A stretch of DNA of 64,000 nucleotides from Enterococcus gilvus ATCC BAA-350 (GCF_000407545.1 NZ_ASWH01000002.1:62001-126000), one strand, 5' to 3'. Counted from the stretch's first letter, positions 8,979-18,489 are shown. Notes: generated from the sequence alone by a model not told the origin. Numbers and translations: made by a program.

Positions 8979-9050
8979 GAGGGACCTGCCACATCCTAAT
9001 TCACAGTATGTACGCACATCCACTTACACAGAGTTCTATGCAGGTTCCTC
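8979..9050 (+). other. Long-range stem in the leader of the next gene
   Basis: GAGGGACCTGC (8979-8989) can pair with GCAGGTTCCTC (9040-9050) with one wobble. The stem encloses about 50 nt and sits 30 bp before the 9081 start. It has no T run, so it is not a plain terminator. It may be a structured leader, but I recognise no riboswitch class. Confidence 0.35.
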
Positions 9051-9080
9051 ATTTGCTATTAAAAAGTAGGAGAAGTAATT

Positions 9081-9440
9081 ATGACTATCGAAGAGCGAAG
9101 AGCCTTGCAGAGGCGATTGAAACGAATGACACAAAATCCAAATTGGCTTACCGATCCCTTTACACGATCTAAAGTATATCACTTAAGAAGAAAGTTATAC
9201 CCAAATCAATTTCCAGAAAAAAATATTCCTCTCTCTTTCTTACCGGAGAAGAAGATTTACTCTCTGCCTAGAAGAGTATCCGTCGTGGTGACATATCCTG
9301 ATGGTACTCAGAGAATGTACGACACTCAGAACGAAGCGATCGAGCATGAAGATATTCCGATGTATCACTTAAAAAAATATTCAAAATTGAATTGCAAAGA
9401 TTCGCAAGGAAGGTTTTTTCGCCGAATTTTGCATTTTTGA
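9081..9440 (+). CDS. Small basic protein of unknown function
   Basis: A 119-residue, Arg/Lys-rich protein without signal peptide or membrane helix. The N-terminal third is a highly basic helix-like stretch ('EERRALQRRLKRMTQ'); the middle holds a short beta-type segment 'VSVVVTYPDGTQRMYDTQNE' that resembles the sort of strand-turn-strand seen in small nucleic-acid-associated proteins. I do not recognise a family. It has its own ribosome site (AGGAGAAG) and lies 24 bp ahead of the choloylglycine-hydrolase-family gene, with which it may be cotranscribed. Confidence 0.6.
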   Translation: MTIEERRALQRRLKRMTQNPNWLTDPFTRSKVYHLRRKLYPNQFPEKNIPLSFLPEKKIYSLPRRVSVVVTYPDGTQRMYDTQNEAIEHEDIPMYHLKKYSKLNCKDSQGRFFRRILHF

Positions 9441-9463
9441 TTTAAGAAAGAAGGACAAGCATT

Positions 9464-10477
9464 ATGTGTACAAATATGACAATTACGTCAAAAGAGGGAA
9501 GTCTTTTTTTTGGAAGAACCATGGATTTGAATCAAAAAATGTTTCATACGGATGAAGATTCTGTAAAAATCATGAACATACCGGGAGGTGCAGTAATCAA
9601 TAGTCTGTATCATTCTTGGACAAGTAAGTATGCTGTTTTAGGCGTAGGTATCGCAGGTACAGCAGTCTTATTTGACGGCGTCAACGAACACGGACTGACA
9701 GGCGATTGTCAGATTTTGATGGAAGCTACTTGGGAAAATGAAAGTAAGATTTTACAAGATGGGAAAACGGCTCTTTATGGGGAAGAATTCGTTACCTATA
9801 TATTAACCAACTTTAAAACAGTTGATGCGATTCGGGCACATTATGAAATGTTTACTCTGATCGATGAACCTTATGTATATAGAAAAGAAACCTTTCAGTT
9901 TCCATTACATTTTTGTTTTATTGATGAAACTGGTGTCGGAATAGTGTTGGAGCCTGTCGTCAACGGTGGGTTTAAACTTTATGAATATATCGATGTCATG
10001 ACGAATAGTCCTGAATATGCGTATCATACCACGAATATTCGTCATTATTTGGGTCTTCAAAATATTGATGCTAAGCCTAGAACGATTAATCATTCTATCG
10101 CATTAACCCCTATTGAAAATGGAACAGGCTATGGTCTAATTGGGATGCCAGGAGATTATACGTCGCCTTCTCGTTTTATTCGCGGTTTCTATTTAAAAAA
10201 TATGATTGAAGAATTTTCAGAGAGAGACGGAATCAATGCACTTTATGCATTGTTCAGGGCCTTTATTATACCAAAAGGATTAGAATTAAATTCTCCCGAA
10301 GATATTTCTGGTGATTATACCCAGTATTGGTCCGGATATGATCTGAAAAATAGAACACTGTACGTTCAAACAGGTGAAGGGCTTACTTTTACTGCTAAGC
10401 AAATGCAAACCAATGCTACAGAAATCACCTATAATGATATTCGATTTGATAATCTGGTTTATACGATCAACGAATAA
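9464..10477 (+). CDS. Choloylglycine hydrolase family enzyme (bile salt hydrolase or penicillin V acylase)
   Basis: Ntn-fold cysteine amidase that cleaves linear amide bonds such as conjugated bile salts or penicillin V. At 337 residues it has the usual length. After removal of Met1 the N-terminal nucleophile is Cys2 ('MCTNMTITSKEG'). Arg18 and Asp21 are in 'FGRTMDLN', Asn is in 'VMTNSPEYAY', and the family Arg is in 'YTSPSRFIRG'. The loop after 'VNEHGL' differs from that of well-known intestinal BSHs, so I leave the substrate open. It is intracellular (no signal peptide). The phosphatase gene follows after 20 bp. Confidence 0.88.
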   Translation: MCTNMTITSKEGSLFFGRTMDLNQKMFHTDEDSVKIMNIPGGAVINSLYHSWTSKYAVLGVGIAGTAVLFDGVNEHGLTGDCQILMEATWENESKILQDGKTALYGEEFVTYILTNFKTVDAIRAHYEMFTLIDEPYVYRKETFQFPLHFCFIDETGVGIVLEPVVNGGFKLYEYIDVMTNSPEYAYHTTNIRHYLGLQNIDAKPRTINHSIALTPIENGTGYGLIGMPGDYTSPSRFIRGFYLKNMIEEFSERDGINALYALFRAFIIPKGLELNSPEDISGDYTQYWSGYDLKNRTLYVQTGEGLTFTAKQMQTNATEITYNDIRFDNLVYTINE

Positions 10478-10497
10478 AAAGGGAAGGAGAGCTTCTA

Positions 10498-11238
10498 GTG
10501 CTTACGAATTTTCGAGACATCGGTGGCGTGCCAGTAAAAAATGGTCGTTTAAAAGAAGGCTATTTTTATCGAAGTGGTCAATTAGTAGATTTGGACCAAT
10601 CGGATAGTTACTATCTAATGAATACGTGTAAAATAAGTAAAATCTATGATTTTAGAAGTCCGAAGGAAAGGAAACAGGCACCCGATAAGAAGCTTGGAAA
10701 AGTTTCCTATGAGAGTATTGATTTACTGGAATCGACAAATAAAAAAGACAGTGTATCCCTGCAAGCGATGTTAAAAAACGCCAACAACATTGAAGCGGCA
10801 CTGCTCACGACCTACGAGGATCTAGTAAAAAGTGACTCCGCTTCAATCGGATACCGTCAATTTTTAGAAGATATATTAGCTAGAAATTCTCCCTGTATCT
10901 TTCATTGTTTTGCTGGGAAAGACCGCACGGGCGTTGCAGCCGCATTGATTTTAAAAATCGCTGGGGCATCTAATCAGGATATTTTAGCGGATTATTTGCA
11001 AACGAATCAGTCAAGAAAAAAGGCAAATGAAATCCTCTTGTCTCCATACAAAGACCAAATAGATAAAAAAACATATCATGCCCTTCAAACCGCATTATCT
11101 GTGAAGAAGGAGTATTTGATACATGCGGCAGATCAAATTAAGGAATGTTATGGTTGTTTCGACTCTTATTTGGAGCGTGGTCTAGGATTGGACAGAGACT
11201 TTCAGCACCGCTTTAGAAAGCAATTTGTGGCAATCTAA
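10498..11238 (+). CDS. Tyrosine/serine protein phosphatase (Y_phosphatase3 family)
   Basis: A 246-residue soluble phosphatase with the N-terminal family signature 'NFRDIGGVPVKNG' and the catalytic P-loop 'HCFAGKDRTGVAAAL', a CX5R motif with Asp before Arg. This family includes secreted and cytoplasmic protein or phosphoinositide phosphatases such as Listeria LipA; here no signal peptide is seen. It starts at GTG 10498, with AAGGAGAG upstream, and forms a short unit with the amidase gene before a hairpin terminator. Confidence 0.88.
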   Translation: MLTNFRDIGGVPVKNGRLKEGYFYRSGQLVDLDQSDSYYLMNTCKISKIYDFRSPKERKQAPDKKLGKVSYESIDLLESTNKKDSVSLQAMLKNANNIEAALLTTYEDLVKSDSASIGYRQFLEDILARNSPCIFHCFAGKDRTGVAAALILKIAGASNQDILADYLQTNQSRKKANEILLSPYKDQIDKKTYHALQTALSVKKEYLIHAADQIKECYGCFDSYLERGLGLDRDFQHRFRKQFVAI

Positions 11239-11254
11239 TTAGTATCGATTGAAA

Positions 11255-11290
11255 AGCCACCTGTATCTATAGGGTATAGGTGGCTATTTG
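11255..11290 (+). terminator. Hairpin terminator
   Basis: AGCCACCTGTA pairs with TATAGGTGGCT, with T-rich sequence after. The remaining gap to 11538 holds a further hairpin (TTCCTCG/CGAGGAA, 11433-11465) of unknown role and presumably the promoter of the surface-protein gene. Confidence 0.75.
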
Positions 11291-11538
11291 TTTGAATAAA
11301 TACAAACAGGAAAACCCATTTATTTTTAGGAAAACGAGCATTTAGGGCAAAGCAGAGACAGGTGTTATCGTAAGGGTATTAGATCGCATAGGGACGGCGT
11401 TTGTTGGTAGTGTCGCGCAAATAAAATCTTGTTTCCTCGTTTGGGGGTTCGTTGTATCCGAGGAAGCGCCTTGTTAAAATTTACGTAAGGAAAACGTCTG
11501 ATTCGATGTTTTTTTAATTCGTATAGGTGGTGGGATAA

Positions 11539-14298
11539 ATGAAAAAATCAGAGACACGTCGTTCACTATCTGCTGATCGACAGCCACGCGTTATTTCTAA
11601 AATTCACATGAAGCAGGGGGTCTGTAAGGTAGCTGCCTGTGTTTTTCTATGGGCAAATATCGGCCTTCTTCCGATCCACGTAGTTGCGACGGACACGACA
11701 GAATCGACCAGTGATACGACGGCACCTAGTACTTCTACAATGCTAGAACAAGCAACTAGTCAACCCGCACCTTCTCAAGAGACCTCCACAACGACGAAGA
11801 AAATCACTTCTCACGCACCTGTGTCCCTAGATGAGACAAGCGCTTCCGCAAAACAAGACGCCTTAAAAGAGAAGCAAAAAAGGGTTTCTCCGCAAGAACC
11901 GCGCCCGTTTTCGAGTGATTGGTACGCAGAGGAAGAAAGCGGGTGCATGGTCATAAAAAGCTATACCGGAGATCCCGCAACGATCAAAGTTCCCTCGGTC
12001 ATTGAGGACAAACCCGTGGCGATCGATCTGAATGCTGTGCTTGGCACGTATTTAAGAAGCCAGACGAAAGCGTTTGAGATCGAAGCTTCGAAGGAGGGGC
12101 AGGCGCCTGTGAAGGTGACTGGAACATTTGAACAGTTATTTATGGATAATCTCTCGCTTTCTTCTGCACTTTTTGCGGATGCGGACACCTCGACCATCGA
12201 GAATATGAGGTCTGTATTTAGCGGCTGTGAAAACTTGACCCGCGCGGATGTTGCGGGCTGGGATACGAAGAACGTCCGATCTATGGCAAATCTATTTAGC
12301 GGCTGTAAGAACTTGAGTCAGGTGGATGTCTCGAAGTGGGACACGGGCAATGTAACGAATATGGCGTCGATGTTTTTATCCTGTCATGGGTTGAGCGCCT
12401 TAGATGTGTCCAATTGGGATACGCAAAATGTTTCTGTCATGTATTCCATGTTTGCTAATTGTCGGAGTTTAAAAAGTTTGGATGCTTCTAGGTGGCGGAT
12501 CGAAAAAGTATTAAGTATTGAAAGTCTGTTCAACGGATGTACCAATCTGATTCGTTTAGACTTATCCAGTTGGAATACAGTGAATGTCCAAGCGCTGTAC
12601 GGTGTATTTGGCGGATGCGAGGCGCTTGCTGAATTAAAAATAACAAGAGATTTTATTACCTTTTCACTTTTACGAGAACTTCCTGTGTCTGAGAACAATG
12701 GAAAGACCACGTATGCTTGGGTAATGGATGATGGGGAGACCGTTTATGATTCGACAAGTGAGATGGTCGCTGGCCATCATACTCTGAGGGATGACGCCGT
12801 CCACACCTATACGATCCAGAGGCAGCATGAAGTAGCGTTTGATACGGACGGCGGCACGGATACACCTGCAATGCAAAAGGTTTTTGAAAACAAAAAAATA
12901 ACTGATCCTGCCTACTCAGGCACGAAAAAGCAGAACACTTTTATCGGTTGGACCTTGAACGGTCAGCCGGTTGATTTTACAACATTCGAGATTACGAGAC
13001 CAAGTACCTTAAAGGCACACTGGCGAACGATTCAATACGCGGTCCGATTCAATAAAAATAACGGAGCGGGGGCAATGGCAGACCAAGAATTCTTCTATGG
13101 GGAAGAAAAAACACTGACACCCAATGCATTCGTCAGAACGGGCTATACCTTTAAGAATTGGAACACCCGAGCAGATGGGCAAGGAACGACAACCTATAAC
13201 GATGGGCAGCTCGTGAAAAATCTCTCTGAAATAGAAGGGGATCAGGTTGATCTTTATGCCCAGTGGCACCCGATCACCTACAAAGTTACCTTTGACAGCG
13301 CAGGCGGCACAAGCACTCCCGAACAAAGTTATACGATCGAACAAGGAATCAAGACCTTTGCGACGCCGACGAGACCAGGGTATACCTTCCAAGGCTGGTA
13401 TGCTGAGAATAAAAAGATAGAAAAAATCGAAAAGGGGAGCACAGGAGATCAAGAGTTAACTGCAAAATGGCACCCAATCACCTACAAAGTCACCTTCGAC
13501 AGCGCAGGCGGCACAAGCATCCCCGAACAAAGCTATACGATCGAACAAGGAATCGAGACCTTTGCGACGCCGACGAGACCAGGGTATGCCTTCCAAGGTT
13601 GGTATGCTGAGAATAAAAAGATAGAAAAAATCGCAAAGGGAGAGACGGGGGAACAAAGGGTAAAAGCGCGATGGAAAGCTACTTCCTACAGGGTTATTTT
13701 CGAGCCGAATGGAGGAACGGGCGACGCGTCAAGCCAGCATTTTATCTACGACAAGACGTCGAATTTATTTCCAGCATCGTTTACCCGTAAAGGCTATTTC
13801 TTTACAGGCTGGAATACGCAGCCAGACGGCAAAGGGACCGCGTATTCAGATGCGCAAGCGGTGAATAATTTGACAGCGGAGCAGGAGGGTTCGGTCACCT
13901 TATATGCCCAATGGCAACCGGATAAAACAGCATTGGAGGAGCTGATCAATAAAGAGAAGGAGAAACGCCGCCGCAAAACGAGCTACACGAAGGACAGTTG
14001 GCAGACCTATGAGCGGGCGATGGCAAAGGCGGAAAAGGTTCAGACAGACCGCCAAGCGACCGTGGATGAAATCCAGATAGCCTTGACGAGCGTAAAAAAC
14101 GCGATCGCACAGCTGGTGCCTAGTAAGACGTCCGATACAAGTCAAAAGCCTGCGCGCAAAAAAACACCGCCACAAAAAAGTGCCCCAGCGAAGAGCTATC
14201 CGCGCTCGGGCACGCTGTCAGAAACAGGCCTGAAAATCTTAGGACTCGCATCAGTCGCCATCGCGGTTGCGGGTCTCATAAAACGGAAGGATGACTAA
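11539..14298 (+). CDS. Large surface protein: BspA-type repeats, five InlB B-repeats, FIVAR domain, sortase-like tail
   Basis: A 919-residue exported adhesin-like protein. An extended N-terminal signal region (about 1-52) is followed by a Thr/Ser-rich stretch. Residues ~205-375 hold BspA/DUF285-type leucine-rich repeats, about 25 residues each, around 'MFLSCHGLSALDVSNWDT'. Five InlB B-repeat modules ('RPGYTFQGWYA' type) run from about 430 to 795, then a FIVAR-like helical module ('YTKDSWQTYERAMAKAEKV'). The end has the layout of a sorting signal (hydrophobic helix, then 'KRKDD'), but the motif reads 'YPRSG' rather than LPxTG. Codon use seems more GC-rich than in its neighbours, which hints at transfer. 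A perfect terminator follows. Confidence 0.88.
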   Translation: MKKSETRRSLSADRQPRVISKIHMKQGVCKVAACVFLWANIGLLPIHVVATDTTESTSDTTAPSTSTMLEQATSQPAPSQETSTTTKKITSHAPVSLDETSASAKQDALKEKQKRVSPQEPRPFSSDWYAEEESGCMVIKSYTGDPATIKVPSVIEDKPVAIDLNAVLGTYLRSQTKAFEIEASKEGQAPVKVTGTFEQLFMDNLSLSSALFADADTSTIENMRSVFSGCENLTRADVAGWDTKNVRSMANLFSGCKNLSQVDVSKWDTGNVTNMASMFLSCHGLSALDVSNWDTQNVSVMYSMFANCRSLKSLDASRWRIEKVLSIESLFNGCTNLIRLDLSSWNTVNVQALYGVFGGCEALAELKITRDFITFSLLRELPVSENNGKTTYAWVMDDGETVYDSTSEMVAGHHTLRDDAVHTYTIQRQHEVAFDTDGGTDTPAMQKVFENKKITDPAYSGTKKQNTFIGWTLNGQPVDFTTFEITRPSTLKAHWRTIQYAVRFNKNNGAGAMADQEFFYGEEKTLTPNAFVRTGYTFKNWNTRADGQGTTTYNDGQLVKNLSEIEGDQVDLYAQWHPITYKVTFDSAGGTSTPEQSYTIEQGIKTFATPTRPGYTFQGWYAENKKIEKIEKGSTGDQELTAKWHPITYKVTFDSAGGTSIPEQSYTIEQGIETFATPTRPGYAFQGWYAENKKIEKIAKGETGEQRVKARWKATSYRVIFEPNGGTGDASSQHFIYDKTSNLFPASFTRKGYFFTGWNTQPDGKGTAYSDAQAVNNLTAEQEGSVTLYAQWQPDKTALEELINKEKEKRRRKTSYTKDSWQTYERAMAKAEKVQTDRQATVDEIQIALTSVKNAIAQLVPSKTSDTSQKPARKKTPPQKSAPAKSYPRSGTLSETGLKILGLASVAIAVAGLIKRKDD
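13267..13674 (+). repeat. 204-bp tandem duplication inside the surface-protein gene
   Basis: Two adjacent 204-bp units (starting at 13267 and 13471) encode nearly identical InlB B-repeats of 68 residues. The differences are scattered, so this is a fairly recent in-frame duplication; the repeat number may vary between strains. Confidence 0.85.
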
Positions 14299-14407
14299 CG
14301 AGGACGAGTGTTTTCTTCTCTCATGCCAGCGGGTTGGGTCTGTTCGAATTGGCGGATGTCATATTGGACAATCCTTCTACCTGTGGCGATAACAATAACT
14401 ATAGAAA

Positions 14408-14453
14408 AACTGCGTGAGTCACGGTTCGTATACGTGACTCACGCAGTTTTTTT
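14408..14453. terminator. Bidirectional terminator between surface protein and LysR gene
   Basis: A perfect 16-bp stem (ACTGCGTGAGTCACG with its complement) and 9-nt loop, with A run before and T run after, serves both convergent genes. Confidence 0.92.
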
Positions 14454-14490
14454 AGTGCATTCATAAAGGCTGTATTTCCCCAAAAATCCC

Positions 14491-15399
14491 CTAAATATGC
14501 TTCAGCAAATTCTTTTCTTCTTTCTTTACATAGTCGATGAATTTTTTTACTGCGGGTGATTTGTAGCGCAGCGGGTTTTGGGCTAGATAGATGGTTTGGG
14601 TCAAAAAGGTCTCTTTGATATAGATCTCGCGGACGCCAAAATTTTTCATGATACTTGATTTAGGGAAGATGCCAATGCCTAAATTTTTACTTGTTAAGCT
14701 GAGTAAGGTCAAATCGTCCAGCACTTCGTAGGTGATTTTCGGGGACAGATTTTTTTCAGCAAAGAAATGATTGATGAGCGGCCGCAGTGTGCTTGGCTCG
14801 TGAAAGGTAATAAACTCATAGGCTAACAGCTCCTCGATCGAATAATATTTTTCACTGGAAAGCGGCGAGAGTTCGCTGACGATAAATACCACCGGTTGGG
14901 TATGGAAGGTCGAAATGGTCAGATCAGAAAATTGGTCAAGGTCAGGGTGCTTGTCGTTGCCGGTAAAAAAGACGGCATCGTATTTTCCTTCCTGCAACTG
15001 GAGCAGTAGATTCATCGTATTATTTTGGTTTCCCCGAATTTTTAAATGGCTGATCTGCGCGTATTCTGCTAGAAGATTCGGAATAAAAATGGGTCCTAAC
15101 GAATACACGAAGCCAAGATCGATGCGGCCATTCTCCGCATTTGTCAGGGAGTAGAGCTCTTCTTTTCCAATATCCAATTCGTTGATGGCGCGGTGCACAC
15201 GTTTTTTATAGAGGGCACCAAATTTATTTAATTGGATACTCCTGCCGACGCGGTCAAAAAGCTTTACTCCTAAGCGTTCTTCTAGATTACTGATGGATTT
15301 GCTTAGCGCGGGCTGGCTGATAAATAGCTCGTCCGCGGATTGCTGCATGTTTTGAGTATTGGACAAGTGGAGAAAATAGCGCAACTGCTGCACATTCAT
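14491..15399 (-). CDS. LysR-family transcriptional regulator
   Basis: A 302-residue regulator with an N-terminal winged HTH ('MNVQQLRYFLHLSNTQNM', then 'FISQPALSKSISNLEERLG') and a C-terminal substrate-binding domain. The open frame extends 12 codons upstream, but AAGGAG lies 8 bases before ATG 15399, which is the LysR-typical start. It is divergent from the CoA-transferase operon with a LysR-type box between them, so it most likely activates that operon in response to a pathway intermediate and represses itself. Confidence 0.92.
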   Translation of the reverse strand: MNVQQLRYFLHLSNTQNMQQSADELFISQPALSKSISNLEERLGVKLFDRVGRSIQLNKFGALYKKRVHRAINELDIGKEELYSLTNAENGRIDLGFVYSLGPIFIPNLLAEYAQISHLKIRGNQNNTMNLLLQLQEGKYDAVFFTGNDKHPDLDQFSDLTISTFHTQPVVFIVSELSPLSSEKYYSIEELLAYEFITFHEPSTLRPLINHFFAEKNLSPKITYEVLDDLTLLSLTSKNLGIGIFPKSSIMKNFGVREIYIKETFLTQTIYLAQNPLRYKSPAVKKFIDYVKKEEKNLLKHI

Positions 15400-15439
15400 C
15401 GTAGTCGCTCCTTTTTTGTTTCCAGTATAGCGCATTTCG

Positions 15440-15454
15440 ATAACTAAAAGTTAT
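15440..15454. promoter_or_regulatory. LysR-type box (ATAAC-N5-GTTAT)
   Basis: A perfect palindrome, ATAACTAAAAGTTAT, containing a T-N11-A core, lies in the 126-bp gap between the divergent LysR gene and the operon. A TATGAT -10 element for the operon follows at 15498-15503. Confidence 0.7.
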
Positions 15455-15525
15455 TAAAAATAGAAAAAACGGTATTATCTTCTATGAAGTGATCGCGCTA
15501 TGATAAAGAAAAAGGAGGCGACGTT

Positions 15526-17112
15526 TTGGGTAAGAAACAGTCTAAACTAATGTCTGCTCAAGAGGCAGTCAAGCTGATCAAAGACAACGATACCGTTGGA
15601 TTTTGCGGCGCTGGCGGAGGCATCACGGAACCAACAAAGGTCATCTGTTCATTAGCAGAGCGATTTAAAGAGGAGCAGCACCCAGCAGATCTGACATTGA
15701 TCCATGCGACGGGGCTAGGGGATAGAAATGATCGCGGGATGTCCCCGCTGGCAAAACGAGGAATGGTGAAGCGAGTGATCGGCGGTCATTGGGCGCAATC
15801 GCCAAGGTTGGCAGAAATGGCCGAGCGAAATGAGATCGAAGCCTACAATTTTCCGCAGGGAGTCATCAGTCATTTGACACGCGCCGCTGCATCGAAGCAG
15901 CCGGGGATCTTCACCCATGTTGGCTTAGGGTCGTTTATTGATCCCGAGCAGAGTGGCGGTCGATTAAATGAAAAAACCACGGAAGAATTAGTGAAAAAAA
16001 GCACAATTGATGGGAAGGACTATCTTTTCTATAAAACGACACCGATCGATGTGGCGGTGATTCGCGGGACCACCGCGGACACAGACGGCTATATCTCGAT
16101 GGAGGATGAAATCATTTATGGCGACGCGCTGGTCTTCGCCCAAGCAGCACATAACAATGGCGGAAAAGTCATCGTGCAGGTGCAGAAGGTCGTAAAGGCT
16201 GGCACACTGCATCCGAGACAGGTAAAAATCCCAGGGTTTTATGTCGATGCGATCGTAGTGGATGAGGACCAATCACAACTGTATGTCGGTGGAAACAACC
16301 GATTCCTTTCTGGGGATTATACCTCTTACTTGGATTCTACGGAGTTGATTCCCTTGGATCAGCGAAAAGTCGTTGGTCGCAGAGCGCTGTTTGAGGTCTG
16401 TTCTGGAAATGTCGGCAACGTCGGTGTCGGGATCGCTGATGGGATCGGGATCATCGCCAGAGAGGAAGGGATACAGGACGCCTTCACTCTTACGGTTGAA
16501 ACAGGAGCAGTCGGGGGCGAATCGGCTCAAGGAATCTTCTTTGGGGCGACGTTGAATAGCCGGGCGTTGATGGATATGCCTGCACAATTCGATTTTTATG
16601 ACGGCGGCGGCTTGGATGTCTGCTTCTTAAGCTTTGCGGAAGTGGATGCAATAGGCAATGTCAATGTGCATCGCTTCAATGGAAAAATCGTCGGGACTGG
16701 GGGCTTCATCGACATTTGTCAAAATACGCAAAAAGTTGTTTTCTGCGGCACGCTGACGGCTGGGGGCTTAAAAACGGCGATCCATGATCAGAAGCTGACG
16801 ATCCAGCAAGAGGGACGCTTTAAGAAATTTATTGAGAAGGTTCCTGAGATCACCTTCAATGGCAAAGAGGCCATCGCGCGGGGCCAAGAGGTCTATTATG
16901 TGACGGAACGCGCCGTTTTCAAATTGACCGCGCAAGGGCTGGAACTGATCGAGATCGCACCCGATATGGCTATTGAAGAGGACATTGTACAGCAAATGGG
17001 TTTCCGCCCGATCATTTCAGACACGCTTCAGGTGATGGACGCGCGTTTATTCAGTGAAGCGATCATGGGCATTAAAGATGAATGGTTAGCTAACCAATTA
17101 GGAGGAAAATAG
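15526..17112 (+). CDS. Acyl-CoA:acetate/3-ketoacid (propionate-type) CoA transferase
   Basis: A family I CoA transferase with alpha and beta halves fused in one 528-residue chain, moving CoA between acyl-CoA and a free acid. Gly-rich 'GFCGAGGGITEP' lies near the N-terminus, and the catalytic Glu is in 'TVETGAVGGESAQG', matching the EXGXXGG motif of propionate CoA transferase/YdiF. The start is TTG 15526, seven bases after GGAGG; the first ATG is eight codons further in. First gene of a tightly packed six-gene operon. It probably activates the acid substrate of the pathway; the natural acid is unknown. Confidence 0.9.
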   Translation: MGKKQSKLMSAQEAVKLIKDNDTVGFCGAGGGITEPTKVICSLAERFKEEQHPADLTLIHATGLGDRNDRGMSPLAKRGMVKRVIGGHWAQSPRLAEMAERNEIEAYNFPQGVISHLTRAAASKQPGIFTHVGLGSFIDPEQSGGRLNEKTTEELVKKSTIDGKDYLFYKTTPIDVAVIRGTTADTDGYISMEDEIIYGDALVFAQAAHNNGGKVIVQVQKVVKAGTLHPRQVKIPGFYVDAIVVDEDQSQLYVGGNNRFLSGDYTSYLDSTELIPLDQRKVVGRRALFEVCSGNVGNVGVGIADGIGIIAREEGIQDAFTLTVETGAVGGESAQGIFFGATLNSRALMDMPAQFDFYDGGGLDVCFLSFAEVDAIGNVNVHRFNGKIVGTGGFIDICQNTQKVVFCGTLTAGGLKTAIHDQKLTIQQEGRFKKFIEKVPEITFNGKEAIARGQEVYYVTERAVFKLTAQGLELIEIAPDMAIEEDIVQQMGFRPIISDTLQVMDARLFSEAIMGIKDEWLANQLGGK

Positions 17113-17113
17113 A

Positions 17114-17554
17114 ATGAAAGAATTGCCTTTAAAAGTCAACGATACGTGCTCTTATACCAAAACAATCAGTGAATCGGATGTGTACCTGTACGCAGGGATC
17201 ACAGGAGACTTCAGTCAAATGCACATGAACGCAGAATTCATGAAGACGACACCCTACAAAGAACGGATCGTCCATGGGGTCTTGACCTTCTCCTTCGGGT
17301 GTACGGCATCGACCTTGATCCAGCAGCAAGCAAAAGCAGACATCCCAAGTGTTTCCTACGGGTATGACAAATTGCGCTTCATCAAACCTGTCTTCTTCGG
17401 AGATACGGTGACAGCGAAGTATACCGTGAAAAAAGTAGATGTAGACGCGATGAAAACCTACTCGGATGTAGAGATTTTCAATCAGAAGGGGGACATTTGT
17501 GTGTATGCACAGCACATTTTGAAATTTATTCCTGAAGAGGAGATGACCGAATGA
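17114..17554 (+). CDS. MaoC-like (R)-specific enoyl-CoA hydratase
   Basis: A 146-residue hot-dog-fold protein of the MaoC/PhaJ type, hydrating enoyl-CoA or dehydrating 3-hydroxyacyl-CoA. The catalytic Asp-His motif is in 'AGITGDFSQMHMNAEF', and 'RIVHGVLTFSF' follows, as in PhaJ. It starts one base after the CoA-transferase stop with AGGAGG in front and overlaps the next gene by 4 bp. With the CoA transferase it indicates a CoA-thioester stage in the pathway. Confidence 0.88.
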   Translation: MKELPLKVNDTCSYTKTISESDVYLYAGITGDFSQMHMNAEFMKTTPYKERIVHGVLTFSFGCTASTLIQQQAKADIPSVSYGYDKLRFIKPVFFGDTVTAKYTVKKVDVDAMKTYSDVEIFNQKGDICVYAQHILKFIPEEEMTE

Positions 17555-18489
17555 AAATCTGTTTTTTAGGCGCGGGGGCTTTAGGGAGTTCCATCGGCGG
17601 CACGCTGGCGCTACATGGTAAGGACGTTTACTTAGTGGATCAGTGGCAGGAGCATGTGGATGCCATCAATCAAAACGGATTGATCTTTATAGAAGAGGAC
17701 AAAGAAATCCGTGTACCCATCAAAGCCGTCATGAATCCTGCTGAATTAGATAAAATGGATCTGATCATCGTATTGGTCAAGTCCTTCGCAACAGAAGCCG
17801 CCATTCGACAAGCACTCCCATTGATTGGGGAAGAAACCGTCGTATTGTCCCTGCAAAATGGGCTAGGAAATGAAGAAATCATCGAAGAACAAGTCGGCTC
17901 CGAAAAGATTATTGGCGGAAAAGCCTACGTTGGCGGGGTGCTTCAGGCGCCAGGAAAAGTCATTCCCGGTGTGAAGGGCAAAGAAATCTGTATCGGCGAG
18001 ATGGACGGCAGTCATTCCGAGCGGATCACAGCCATCGCGAAAGAGCTGAACGATGGCGGAATCATCACGAAGGTCAGCGATAATATCAACGGAATGATCT
18101 GGGACAAGCTGCTGATCAATGTCGCCACAGGGGCATTGGCAGGAATCACCGGACTTGGCTACGGCGACTTGTACAAGATCAAGGAAATCGAAGAAACAGC
18201 CTTTGCGGCGATCGAAGAAGGCGTCGCGATCGCCAAAGCCAACAACATTCGTTTAACGACCGAAGTTCCCGTTCAAGTATGGGCAAAAGCGGCTGTTGGC
18301 TTGCCTTACGAATTTAAGACATCGATCCTGCAAAGCTTAGAGAAAAAGCAAAAAACGGAGGTCGATTTTATCAACGGTGCGGTCGTTCGCTGGGGCGTGA
18401 AAATGGGGATTCCTACCCCTGTAAACAGCGCATTGACTGCCTGTGTGAAGGGCATCGAAATGAAGAACGAGGTGATGAAGAATGACTAA
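17551..18489 (+). CDS. Ketopantoate reductase-like (ApbA/PanE) oxidoreductase
   Basis: A 312-residue NAD(P)-dependent 2-oxoacid/2-hydroxyacid reductase. The N-terminal Rossmann motif is 'CFLGAGALGSSIGGTLA', and the C-terminal helical domain has the family Lys region in 'GMIWDKLLINVATGALAG'. PanE proper makes pantoate, but here the gene sits inside a catabolic operon, overlapping both neighbours (4 bp and 8 bp). It is therefore more likely an operon-specific 2-hydroxyacid dehydrogenase than a vitamin gene. Confidence 0.85.
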   Translation: MKICFLGAGALGSSIGGTLALHGKDVYLVDQWQEHVDAINQNGLIFIEEDKEIRVPIKAVMNPAELDKMDLIIVLVKSFATEAAIRQALPLIGEETVVLSLQNGLGNEEIIEEQVGSEKIIGGKAYVGGVLQAPGKVIPGVKGKEICIGEMDGSHSERITAIAKELNDGGIITKVSDNINGMIWDKLLINVATGALAGITGLGYGDLYKIKEIEETAFAAIEEGVAIAKANNIRLTTEVPVQVWAKAAVGLPYEFKTSILQSLEKKQKTEVDFINGAVVRWGVKMGIPTPVNSALTACVKGIEMKNEVMKND

